Positions 25,861 to 33,365 of a stretch of DNA of 46,845 nucleotides are shown one piece after another. The notes beneath the pieces were generated by a model. It was not told where the DNA came from. It was given only the letters and a program-made list of their open reading frames with translations, and made no database searches. Within the stretch, counting starts at the first letter, position 1; each line of letters opens with the position of its first letter. The position numbers and the translations under genes were made by a program. This DNA comes from JAUREX01 sp964472135 (lineage in GTDB: Bacteria; Pseudomonadota; Alphaproteobacteria; Rhodobacterales; Rhodobacteraceae): positions 1 through 46,845 of the forward strand of contig CAYYJB010000012.1 of assembly GCA_964472135.1 (NCBI GenBank), read 5' to 3'.

Positions 25861-27297
25861 ATGTTCATCGGGCTCGATCTCGGGACGTCGGCGCTCAAGG
25901 GTCTGCTGATCGGGGACGATCAGCGCCCGATCGCGGAGGCGAGCGCGCCGCTTCGGGTCGAAAGACCCGCGCCTGGATGGTCCGAGCAGGACCCCGCCGA
26001 CTGGATCGCGGCGGCGGAGGCGGTGCTCGACGGGCTGGCGGCGGCCTGTCCGCTGGGCGGGGTGCGAGGGATCGGCCTGTCGGGGCAGATGCACGGGGCG
26101 GTGATGCTCGATGCGGGGGGCGCCGTCATCCGCCCCGCGATCCTGTGGAACGATACGCGGGCGGCGGCGGAGGCGGGCGCGCTCGATGCCGATCCGCGCT
26201 TTCGGGCGGTGTCGGGCAACATCGTCTTTCCCGGTTTCACGGCGCCGAAGCTGATCTGGGCGGCGCGGCACGAGCCCGCGACCTTCGCCCGGACGGACTG
26301 CGTTCTTTTGCCCAAGGACTACCTGCGGCTGTGGCTGACGGGCGAGCGGGTCTCGGAGATGTCGGACGCCGCCGGAACGGCGTGGTTTGACACCGGCGCG
26401 CGCGACTGGTCCGACACGCTCCTCGGCGCGAGCGGGATGTCGCGGCGCCAGATGCCCGCGCTGGTCGAGGGCTCGGCCGTGTCGGGCGGGCTGCGCGGCA
26501 CGCTTGCCGCGCGCTGGGGGATGGCGGCGGGTATCCCGGTCGCGGGTGGGGCGGGCGACAATGCGGCCGCGGCGATCGGCTCGGGCGTGGTGCGGGGCGG
26601 CGAGGCGTTCGTCTCGCTCGGCACCTCGGGCGTCCTATTTGCCGCGACCGAACGCTATGCGCCGGCGCCGGCGACGGCCGTGCACAGCTTCTGCCATGCG
26701 CTGCCCGGGCGGTGGCACCAGATGGGGGTGATCCTCGCCGCGACCGACGCGCTCAACTGGCACGCGCAGCTGCTCGGGGCGGATGCGGCGGGGCTGACGG
26801 GGGGCCTCGGGGAACTGCGGCCGCCGGGCGGGACAATCTTCCTGCCCTATCTCGGGGGCGAGCGGACGCCGCTCAACGACGCGCGGATCCGGGGCGCCTT
26901 TCTCGGTCTCTCGCACGGGACCGACCGCGCGGCGGCGACGCGGGCGGTGCTCGAGGGGGTGGCCTTCGCGCTGGCCGACTGCCGCGACGCGCTCGCGGCA
27001 ACCGGGACGCGGATCGGCACGCTGATCGCGCAGGGCGGGGGGGCGCGGTCGGACTACTGGCTCGCGCTCATCGCGACGGTGCTGGGTGTGCCGGTCGGAC
27101 GCCCGGCCGAGGGCGATTTCGGCGCGGCCTTCGGCGCCGCCCGCCTCGGGCTGATGGCCGCGACCGGAGCGGGGGCCGAGATCGCGACGCCGCCCGCCAT
27201 CGCGCGCATCTTCGCGCCCGACGCCGCTCTCGTCGATGCCTTCGCCGCCGCACATGCCCGTTATCGGGCCGCGGCGGCCGCGATCGCCGCCATTTGA
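25861..27297 (+). CDS. xylB: FGGY-family carbohydrate kinase 2, probable xylulokinase
   Basis: A 478-residue kinase with the xylulokinase signatures FIGLDLGTSALKGLLI at the N-terminus, SGQMHGAVML (substrate pocket), ILWNDTRA, catalytic GGAGDNAAAAIG, LSLGTSGV-type VSLGTSGVLF and IFLPYLGGERTPLND. Xylulokinase makes D-xylulose 5-phosphate for the pentose phosphate pathway. ATG at 25861 follows GAGGCAGGTAAG and gives the family N-terminus. The 146 bp before it hold no recognisable gene. The pairing with kinase 1 suggests two phosphorylatable intermediates. Confidence 0.87.
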   Translation: MFIGLDLGTSALKGLLIGDDQRPIAEASAPLRVERPAPGWSEQDPADWIAAAEAVLDGLAAACPLGGVRGIGLSGQMHGAVMLDAGGAVIRPAILWNDTRAAAEAGALDADPRFRAVSGNIVFPGFTAPKLIWAARHEPATFARTDCVLLPKDYLRLWLTGERVSEMSDAAGTAWFDTGARDWSDTLLGASGMSRRQMPALVEGSAVSGGLRGTLAARWGMAAGIPVAGGAGDNAAAAIGSGVVRGGEAFVSLGTSGVLFAATERYAPAPATAVHSFCHALPGRWHQMGVILAATDALNWHAQLLGADAAGLTGGLGELRPPGGTIFLPYLGGERTPLNDARIRGAFLGLSHGTDRAAATRAVLEGVAFALADCRDALAATGTRIGTLIAQGGGARSDYWLALIATVLGVPVGRPAEGDFGAAFGAARLGLMAATGAGAEIATPPAIARIFAPDAALVDAFAAAHARYRAAAAAIAAI

Positions 27298-27373
27298 CAA
27301 CGGGTCGAACCCGATCGCCCGCGGGCGCCGCCGCAGGTTGCGCGCCCGGCGGTTTCGTCGCGGGCGGTGGCCG

Positions 27374-27457
27374 TGGTGCCCGAGGCGAGAGTCGAACTCG
27401 CACGCCTTGCGGCGGAGGATTTTGAGTCCCCTGCGTCTACCGTTCCGCCACTCGGGC
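27374..27457 (-). tRNA. tRNA-Leu (anticodon CAA)
   Basis: A complete leftward class II tRNA. The acceptor stem GCCCGAG (5' end at 27457) pairs with CTCGGGC, followed by discriminator A and an encoded CCA (27374-27376). The anticodon stem AGGGGA/TCCT region holds the loop CTCAAAA, giving anticodon CAA for UUG codons. The long variable arm contains CCGCCGCAAGGCG. It marks the right edge of the accessory catabolic region and faces the other tRNA-Leu 22 kb away. Confidence 0.96.
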
Positions 27458-27610
27458 ACGATCCGGGTGCTAAACGAGATCGGCGCGGAGGTAAAGCGCG
27501 GGATGCGGGGGCCGGGCGGGTGCGGTGGCTGGAACCGACAGGGCCGTGTCGCGGCGAGGACAGACGGGCCGGGGCGGGCGCGCGAGCGTGGCGCGAGGTG
27601 AGGAGCTTCG

Positions 27611-28852
27611 ATGTTCGATCGGTTCGCCCTGGCGGGGTTGCGGCGTGCGCCTGCGCCCGGCGTGCGGTCCTTTGCGCTGCTGTCGGGGCTCGATGCCGCG
27701 GTGCGGGGGATCCTGATCTCGGTGCTGCCGCTGGAACTCTATGCCGCCTACGGCGATGCGGCCGTGGTCTCGGGCATCTATTTCGCGGTCGGTTGCCTGT
27801 CGCTGGTGGCCGGGCTTCTGGTGCCGCGGGTGGCGGCGGCGATCGGGCGGCGGTGGGCCTATTCGGTCGGAGGGTGCCTGTTCGTCGTCGGGCATCTGTG
27901 CGGGATCGCGGGCGGATCGCTGATGGCGGCGGCGGTGCTGTGCATCTCGGTCGGCACAGTGATGGTGTTCGTGTGCCTCAATGCCTATGTGCTCGACTAC
28001 ATCGCGCGGAGCGATCTGGGCAGGACGGAATCGACGCGGATGCTCTATGCGGCGCTCCCCTGGACGGCGGGGCCGCTGCTCGGGGTGGAGTTGCTCGAGG
28101 CGTGGCGGCCGCTGCCTTTCCTGGTGGCGGGGTTCCTCGCGCTCATGCTGCTCGGGACGTTCTGGGCGCTGCGGCTGGGGAACGGGCGCGCGATCTCGAG
28201 GGCGCGCGGCCCCTCGCCCAACCCGCTCGCCTATCTCGGCCGGTTCGCCCAGCAGCCGCGGCTTGTCGCGGGGTGGGTGTTCGCGGTGATCCGCTCGAGC
28301 GGGTGGTGGGTGTTCGCCGTCTATCTGCCGATCTTCGCGGTCGAGGCGGGGCTGGGCAAGAAGATCGGCGGGGCGACGTTGTCGATCGCATCGGCGCTGA
28401 TGTTCCTGACGCCCGTGATGTTGCGCTGGATGCAGGCGCGCTCGGTGCGCGCAGCGGTGCGCGCGGGGTTCATCGGGGCGGGGGCGTGCCTCGGGCTGGC
28501 GGCGGCGATGTCGGGCTGGCCCTGGGCAGCGGTGGCGGCGATGATGGGGGCGGCGTTCTTTCTGGTGCTGCTCGATGCCGTGGGGGGGTTGCCGTTCCTG
28601 CTCGCGGTGAAGCCGTCGGAGCGTGCCGAGATGGCCGGCATCTATTCGAGCTTTCGCGATGTGTCGGGGATCGTGACGCCCGGCGTCGCCTGGGTGGTGC
28701 TGACGGTCGCGCCGATCCCGGGGATCTTCGCGGCGATGGGGGTGCTGTTCGGGGGGATGTGGATGCTCGCGGGGCGGCTGCATCCGAAGCTCGGGGTGCC
28801 GCTGGCGCGCCGTCACCCGCGGGCGGCGGCGGGCAGGGACGTTGCGGCCTGA
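27611..28852 (+). CDS. MFS transporter, substrate unknown
   Basis: A 413-residue major facilitator with about twelve hydrophobic segments in two halves. It begins PGVRSFALLSGLDAAVRGILISVLP, and the loop between helices 2 and 3 reads VPRVAAAIGRRWAYSVGG. The central cytoplasmic loop is near ISRARGPSPNPLAYLGRFAQ. A GAGGAG ribosome-binding site precedes the ATG. It is a single gene between tRNA-Leu(CAA) and cspA. Nothing in it identifies a substrate. Confidence 0.85.
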   Translation: MFDRFALAGLRRAPAPGVRSFALLSGLDAAVRGILISVLPLELYAAYGDAAVVSGIYFAVGCLSLVAGLLVPRVAAAIGRRWAYSVGGCLFVVGHLCGIAGGSLMAAAVLCISVGTVMVFVCLNAYVLDYIARSDLGRTESTRMLYAALPWTAGPLLGVELLEAWRPLPFLVAGFLALMLLGTFWALRLGNGRAISRARGPSPNPLAYLGRFAQQPRLVAGWVFAVIRSSGWWVFAVYLPIFAVEAGLGKKIGGATLSIASALMFLTPVMLRWMQARSVRAAVRAGFIGAGACLGLAAAMSGWPWAAVAAMMGAAFFLVLLDAVGGLPFLLAVKPSERAEMAGIYSSFRDVSGIVTPGVAWVVLTVAPIPGIFAAMGVLFGGMWMLAGRLHPKLGVPLARRHPRAAAGRDVAA

Positions 28853-28861
28853 ACGGGGAGC

Positions 28862-28883
28862 GCCGGCACCCGGGGGTGCCGGC
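28862..28883. terminator. Bidirectional stem-loop between convergent MFS gene and cspA
   Basis: GCCGGCACCC (28862-28871) faces GGGTGCCGGC (28874-28883), giving a stem of nine to ten perfect base pairs, 9 bp after the MFS stop codon. The genes on both sides converge here, so it can serve both transcripts. There is no U-tract. Confidence 0.5.
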
Positions 28884-28886
28884 CTC

Positions 28887-28925
28887 GGTCTGTGGCGCCG
28901 GTCTGTGGCTCCGGTCGGTGGGGCC
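28887..28925. repeat. Three 13-bp tandem repeats
   Basis: GGTCTGTGGCGCC (28887-28899), GGTCTGTGGCTCC (28900-28912) and the degenerate GGTCGGTGGGGCC (28913-28925) follow each other without spacing, between the terminator hairpin and the cspA stop codon. It is a candidate variable-number repeat without known function. Confidence 0.6.
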
Positions 28926-28946
28926 GGACCCCCGCCGGCGCGCTGG

Positions 28947-29153
28947 TCAGGCGAGGGATATGTTCGTCGCCGATTCGCGGCCGTCGCGGCCGGATTCGAT
29001 GTCGAAGGTGACCGCCTGGCCGTCATTGAGGCCGCGCAGCCCCGCGCGCTCGAGCGCGGAGATGTGCACGAACACGTCCTTGCGGCCACCCTCGGGGGCG
29101 ATGAAGCCGTAGCCCTTGGTAGCGTTGAACCATTTCACGGTGCCCTTGGCCAT
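28947..29153 (-). CDS. Cold-shock protein, CspA family
   Basis: A 68-residue single cold-shock domain that binds single-stranded RNA and DNA as an RNA chaperone. RNP1 KGYGFI (13-18) and RNP2 VFVHIS (27-32) are intact, as is the N-terminal KGTVKWFN. The ATG at 29153 has a perfect AGGAGT ribosome-binding site seven bases upstream. A leader of up to 169 nt separates it from mazG, and a long structured 5' UTR would be typical, though none could be modelled. Whether it is cold-induced cannot be told. Confidence 0.96.
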   Translation of the reverse strand: MAKGTVKWFNATKGYGFIAPEGGRKDVFVHISALERAGLRGLNDGQAVTFDIESGRDGRESATNISLA

Positions 29154-29322
29154 CGTGATAACTCCTGTCTGTCATGCCGCCCGCGGAAGTGCGGCGGCCC
29201 GGCGCGGTCACGTCAAGATCGAAAGACTGCGGCCACGAGGGAGACAGGTCGATAAAGAGCACAACGCGAGGGCGCGATGGCAGATTTCGGCGTGTCTGGC
29301 AAGGAGAATCTGCATGCGACCC

Positions 29323-30162
29323 CTAGTCGCGGGCGGCGCGTTCCGCCGTCTTGGCGGCGGTCCAGAGCGCATCCATCTCGGCGAGGGTGCTGTCGGCGGG
29401 GGTTCGGCCGGTCTCGGCGAGGGCGGCCTCGATCCGGGCGAAGCGGCGGACGAACTTCGCATTGGTGCCGCGGAGCGCGGCTTCGGGGTCGATGCCGAGA
29501 TGGCGCGCGAGATTGGCGAGGACGAAGAGGATGTCGCCGAACTCGTCGGCGATGGCGGCCGGATCGGCGCTGGCGCGCGCCTCGGCGAATTCGGCCAATT
29601 CCTCGTCGAGCTTGGCGAGAACCGCGTCGGTCGCGGGCCAGTCGAAGCCGACGCGGGCAGCGCGGGACTGGAGCTTGACGGCGCGGGTGAGTGCGGGCAG
29701 GGCGGCGGGGATGCCATCGAGGGTGCCCGCGCCGGTCGCGCCGCGTTCGCGCGCCTTGGCGGCCTCCCAGGCGGCGGTGCGGGCGGCGGGATCGGCGGGC
29801 CGCGGCGAAGCGGCGGCGGGATCGAAGAGGTCGGGGTGGCGCGCGATCATCTTGGTGCAGATCGCGTGGGCGACATCCTCGAAGCGAAAGAGCGCGCGCT
29901 CCTCGGCGATACGGGCGTGGAAGACGACCTGAAGCAGCAGATCGCCGAGTTCGGCGGGGAGCTCGTCCCAGGCGGCGCGCTCGATCACGTCGGCGACCTC
30001 GTGGGCCTCCTCGATGGTGAAGGGGGCGATGGTGGCGAAATCCTGCGCGAGATCCCAGGGGCAGCCGGTGCGCGGATCGCGAAGCGCGCGCATGATCGCA
30101 AGGAGCGGCGCGAGCTCTCCCGCAGCGGCGTGATCCTCTGGCTCGGGGGTGGGCGCTGTCAT
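29323..30162 (-). CDS. mazG: Nucleoside triphosphate pyrophosphohydrolase MazG
   Basis: MazG hydrolyses (d)NTPs to monophosphates and pyrophosphate, with house-cleaning and stringent-response roles. The 279-residue protein has the tandem architecture. The N-terminal domain carries CPWDLAQDFATIAPFTIEEAHEVADVI and the metal-binding ELGDLLLQVVFHA. The C-terminal domain has KLDEELAEFAEA and DEFGDILFVLANLARHLGID. It lies 45 bp downstream of grpE on the same strand. Confidence 0.94.
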   Translation of the reverse strand: MTAPTPEPEDHAAAGELAPLLAIMRALRDPRTGCPWDLAQDFATIAPFTIEEAHEVADVIERAAWDELPAELGDLLLQVVFHARIAEERALFRFEDVAHAICTKMIARHPDLFDPAAASPRPADPAARTAAWEAAKARERGATGAGTLDGIPAALPALTRAVKLQSRAARVGFDWPATDAVLAKLDEELAEFAEARASADPAAIADEFGDILFVLANLARHLGIDPEAALRGTNAKFVRRFARIEAALAETGRTPADSTLAEMDALWTAAKTAERAARD

Positions 30163-30207
30163 GGCGGGGGGGGGCCGGGGGCCTCGGGTCGGGGGCGCTG
30201 GCGGGGT

Positions 30208-30795
30208 TCAGGCGCGGGTGTCGAGGCCGGGCGCGGCGGCGGGGGCGGCGGGCATCGAGGAGACGCCGACGCGGGCGGGCCGCAGGAGGCGGTCGTGGAT
30301 GGCGAAGCCCTCGGACATAACCTCGATGATCTGGCCTGCGGCGGTGCCGGGGACGGGGGCCTCGAACATGGACTGGTGGAGCTGCGGGTCGAAGATGTCG
30401 CCCCGGGCGGGGCTGATGCGGGTGATGGCGTGGCGCGAGAAGGCCGCGAGCAGGTCGCGAAGGGTGAGTTCGACGCCTTCGATGAAGGCAGGAGCGGCGG
30501 CGCGCAGCGAGTCGTCGGCGGCATCGAGGGCGCGGCGGAGGTTGTCGTGGACATCGAGCAGGTCGCGCGCGAGGCGCGTGCCGCCATACATCTCGGCCTC
30601 GCGGCGGTCGCGCTCGGCGCGCTTGCGGGCGTTCTCGGCATCGGCGAGGGCGCGCATGTAGCGGTCGCGGAGATCGTCGCGCTCCTCGCGAAGGCGCGCA
30701 AGGTCGTCCGCCTGGGAAGCGGGATCGGACGTGTTGTCGGGGCCAGTGGGGGCGGCGGCGGCGGCGGCGGCGTTCGGATCTTCCTGCATCTTCAT
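30208..30795 (-). CDS. grpE: Nucleotide exchange factor GrpE
   Basis: GrpE releases ADP from DnaK in the Hsp70 cycle. The 195-residue protein has the long N-terminal coiled coil (DLARLREERDDLRDRYMRAL) followed by ENARKRAERDRREAEMYGG and the C-terminal beta domain with HQSMFEAP and VGVSSMP. A disordered alanine-rich N-terminus precedes the coil. It overlaps hrcA by 4 bp (ATGA), forming the standard hrcA-grpE operon. dnaKJ is not in the window. Confidence 0.96.
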   Translation of the reverse strand: MKMQEDPNAAAAAAAPTGPDNTSDPASQADDLARLREERDDLRDRYMRALADAENARKRAERDRREAEMYGGTRLARDLLDVHDNLRRALDAADDSLRAAAPAFIEGVELTLRDLLAAFSRHAITRISPARGDIFDPQLHQSMFEAPVPGTAAGQIIEVMSEGFAIHDRLLRPARVGVSSMPAAPAAAPGLDTRA

Positions 30796-31862
30796 CCCTT
30801 GTGGCGGTCGGCGACGAGCCGGCCGACCATCTGTGCTGTGTAGTCGACGATCGGCACGATCCGCCCGTAGTTGATGCGGGTGGGGCCGATGACCCCGACC
30901 GCGCCGATGACCTTGCGGTCGGCATTCATATAGGGGGAAACCACCAGAGCGGAACCCGTCAGCGAAAAAAGCTTGTTCTCGGAGCCGATGAAGATGCGCA
31001 CGCCTTCACCCGTGTCGGCGAGGTCGAGGAATTCTGCAATGTCGCGCTTGCGCTCGAGATCATCGAAGAGGGTGCGGATGCGTTCGAGGTCGTCCGCGGG
31101 TTCGCCGCCGGGCAGCAGGTTGGCCTGGCCGCGCACGATCAGCCGTTCGCGGGGTTGGCCTGCGTGCTCCCATTCGGCGAGGCCGCTTTCGACGAGGGCG
31201 CGGGCGAGTTCGTCGATTTCCTGCCGGCGGCGCTGCATCTCGATGCCGACCTGCTGGCGCAACTCGCCGAGGGTGCGGCCCTCGGCGATGGCGTTGAGGA
31301 AATTGGCGGCGGTGCGCATCGAGGACGGGGTCTGGCCCGGTGGCGGGCGGAAGACGCGATTCTCGACGTGGCCATCGGCGAAGACGAGCACGACGAGCGC
31401 GCGGTCGGGGGCGAGGCCCACGAACTCGATGTGGCGGATCGCGGCCTCGTGCTTGGGGGCGAGCACGAGGCTCGCGCTGCGCGTCAGGCCGGAAAGCGCC
31501 TGGCCGATCCGGTCGAGGAGGTTCGAGATCGAGCTTTCGCTTGCGCCGAGGGTGGCGTCGATCGTCTCGCGGTCGGCGCGGTCGAGATCGCCGACCTCGA
31601 GCACCGCGTCGACGAACATGCGCAGGCCGGCCTCGGTCGGGACGCGGCCGGCGGAGACATGGGGGCTGTCGAGGAGCCCCATGTACTCGAGGTCCTGCAT
31701 GACGTTGCGGACGGTGGCGGCAGAGACGCGTTCGGACATGCTGCGGGTGAGGGTGCGCGAGCCGACCGGCTCGCCGGAGGCGAGGTAGCTTTCGACCACC
31801 CTGCGAAACACCTCGCGCGAGCGGGCGTTCATCTCGGCGATGAGGCTTGGCGGGTCGGACAT
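30792..31862 (-). CDS. hrcA: Heat-inducible transcription repressor HrcA
   Basis: HrcA represses groESL-type heat-shock genes by binding CIRCE inverted repeats. The 356-residue protein has the winged-helix N-terminus with MNARSREVFRRVVESYLAS and VSAATVRNVMQDLEYMGLL, then the dimerisation and GAF-like parts ending with VIGPTRINYGRIVPIVDYTA. The gene reads leftward from ATG at 31862, divergent from rph. No CIRCE repeat was seen in its own control region. Confidence 0.96.
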   Translation of the reverse strand: MSDPPSLIAEMNARSREVFRRVVESYLASGEPVGSRTLTRSMSERVSAATVRNVMQDLEYMGLLDSPHVSAGRVPTEAGLRMFVDAVLEVGDLDRADRETIDATLGASESSISNLLDRIGQALSGLTRSASLVLAPKHEAAIRHIEFVGLAPDRALVVLVFADGHVENRVFRPPPGQTPSSMRTAANFLNAIAEGRTLGELRQQVGIEMQRRRQEIDELARALVESGLAEWEHAGQPRERLIVRGQANLLPGGEPADDLERIRTLFDDLERKRDIAEFLDLADTGEGVRIFIGSENKLFSLTGSALVVSPYMNADRKVIGAVGVIGPTRINYGRIVPIVDYTAQMVGRLVADRHKG

Positions 31863-31912
31863 CTCTGGCGGGGCTTTGGAAGGGGTGGCTCGGTCCTTGG
31901 GCAGGGGGTAGG

Positions 31913-31940
31913 ATTATGCCGCATCAAGCGGGCGCGTCAA
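31913..31940 (-). promoter_or_regulatory. Sigma-70-type promoter of hrcA-grpE
   Basis: On the leftward strand, TTGACG (31940-31935) and CATAAT (31918-31913) match the consensus in five of six positions each, with a 16-bp spacer. The pair lies 51 bp upstream of the hrcA start codon. Confidence 0.6.
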
Positions 31941-32019
31941 TCGCGGGCCGCGGGGCGGCGGGTTGCCTTTCGACGCGGCGCGGGGCATGAGGTGGCGTGC
32001 CTCAGGGGGAGAATGCGCG

Positions 32020-32730
32020 ATGCGGCCGTCGGGAAGGGCTTTGGACGAATTGCGCGAGGTTCGCATCGACGCGGGCGTGCTGCGCCACGCCGAGGGATCG
32101 TGCAGGATCGTGATGGGGGGCACGGAGGTGCTCTGCGCGGCGACGATCGAGGACAAGCCGCCCGCCTTTCTGCGCGGGACGGGGCTCGGCTGGGTGACGG
32201 CGGAATACGGGATGCTGCCGCGCGCCACGCAGACGCGCACGCGTCGCGAGGCGGCGTCGGGCAAGCAGCAGGGGCGCACGATCGAGATCCAGCGGCTGAT
32301 CGGCAGGGCGCTGCGGGCCGGCGTCGACCGGGCGGCGCTTGGCGAGCGGCAGATCGTGATCGATTGCGACGTGATCTCGGCTGATGGCGGGACGCGCTGC
32401 GCCGCCATCACGGGGGGGTGGGTGGCGCTGCGGATGGCGACGGCGCGGCTGATGTCGGCGCGGCTGGTGACGTCGGATCCGATCCTCGATCATGTCGCGG
32501 CGGTGTCATGCGGGATCTATGCGGGGCAGGCGGTGCTCGATCTCGACTATGCCGAGGACAGTGCGGCGGGGGTGGATGGCAATTTCGTGATGACGGCGGC
32601 GGGGCGGCTGGTCGAGGTGCAGGGGTCGGCGGAGGGCGCCACCTTCGGGCGCGACGATCTCGACCTTTTGCTCGGGCTCGCGGCGGCGGGGGTCGCCCGC
32701 CTCGTGGCGGCGCAGAAGGCGGCGCTCTGA
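32020..32730 (+). CDS. rph: Ribonuclease PH
   Basis: A phosphorolytic 3'-5' exoribonuclease that trims tRNA 3' ends. The 236-residue protein starts MRPSGRALDELREVRI at ATG 32020, which has GGGGGAGA upstream. It includes GWVTAEYGMLPRATQTRTRRE, the active-site GRTIEIQRLIGRALRAGVD and the phosphate-site segment VIDCDVISADGGTRCAAITGG. It is the first gene of the rph-rdgB-hemW operon, divergent from hrcA and oriented against the direction of replication from oriC. Confidence 0.96.
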   Translation: MRPSGRALDELREVRIDAGVLRHAEGSCRIVMGGTEVLCAATIEDKPPAFLRGTGLGWVTAEYGMLPRATQTRTRREAASGKQQGRTIEIQRLIGRALRAGVDRAALGERQIVIDCDVISADGGTRCAAITGGWVALRMATARLMSARLVTSDPILDHVAAVSCGIYAGQAVLDLDYAEDSAAGVDGNFVMTAAGRLVEVQGSAEGATFGRDDLDLLLGLAAAGVARLVAAQKAAL

Positions 32731-33365
32731 TGGCCCCGGCGCGGCCGATGATCGTGATCGCCACGCACAATGCCGGGAAACTGGAGGAATTCGCTGATCT
32801 TCTAGAGGGTTACCATCTCGATATCGTGGGTGCGGCGGAGCTTGGCCTCGCGGTTCCGGAGGAGACGGCGGATGATTTCACGGGCAATGCAGTGTTGAAG
32901 GCGCGGGCCGCTGCGGCGGCTTCTGGGCAGGTGGCGCTTGCTGACGACAGCGGGCTTTGCATCGATGCGCTGGGTGGCGCGCCCGGCGTGCGTTCGGCCG
33001 ACTGGGCGGAGACGCCTGGCGGGCGCGATTTCGGTGTGGCGATCGGTCGGGTCGAGAAAGCCCTTCGCGCGAGTGGTGTGGCTGCGCCCTGGGGCGCCGC
33101 CTTTCATTGCGCGCTTGCGCTCGCGTGGCCGGAGGGGCGCTGCGTGACGGCCGAAGGGAGGGTGCGCGGCGAGATCGTGCTGCCGGGGCGGGGCAGTCTT
33201 GGTCATGGTTATGATCCGATCTTTCGCGCCGAGGGTCAGGCGCTGGGGTTCGGCGAGATCGATCGCTGGGTGAAGAACCGGCAAAGCCACAGGGCGCGCG
33301 CGCTGGCGGCGCTGGCGCCGGCGCTCGGCGACGTTTCACGTGAAACATCCAGGGGCGGAAGATGA
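32730..33365 (+). CDS. rdgB: Non-canonical purine NTP pyrophosphatase RdgB/HAM1
   Basis: RdgB removes dITP, XTP and similar nucleotides from the pool. The 211-residue protein shows IVIATHNAGKLEEFADLL at the N-terminus, LADDSGLCIDALGGAPGVRSA in the centre and GYDPIFRAEG toward the end. The start overlaps the rph stop by one base (TGATG). The C-terminal codons V-S-R-E-T are the ParB binding site parS at 33332-33347, so the tail sequence is set by a DNA signal. Confidence 0.95.
   Translation: MAPARPMIVIATHNAGKLEEFADLLEGYHLDIVGAAELGLAVPEETADDFTGNAVLKARAAAAASGQVALADDSGLCIDALGGAPGVRSADWAETPGGRDFGVAIGRVEKALRASGVAAPWGAAFHCALALAWPEGRCVTAEGRVRGEIVLPGRGSLGHGYDPIFRAEGQALGFGEIDRWVKNRQSHRARALAALAPALGDVSRETSRGGR
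33332..33347. other. parS centromere site 1
   Basis: CGTTTCACGTGAAACA matches the conserved 16-bp parS palindrome (TGTTTCACGTGAAACA) at 15 positions, and the 14-bp core 33333-33346 is a perfect palindrome. It lies inside the 3' end of rdgB, 15 bp before the hemW start codon, about 1.2 kb from parB and about 8.7 kb from oriC. ParB loads here and spreads to organise the origin region. Confidence 0.93.

Noticed and set aside
31863..32019. CIRCE element controlling hrcA-grpE
   Set aside because: No TTAGCACTC-N9-GAGTGCTAA-like repeat is present; only a sigma-70-type promoter was found.
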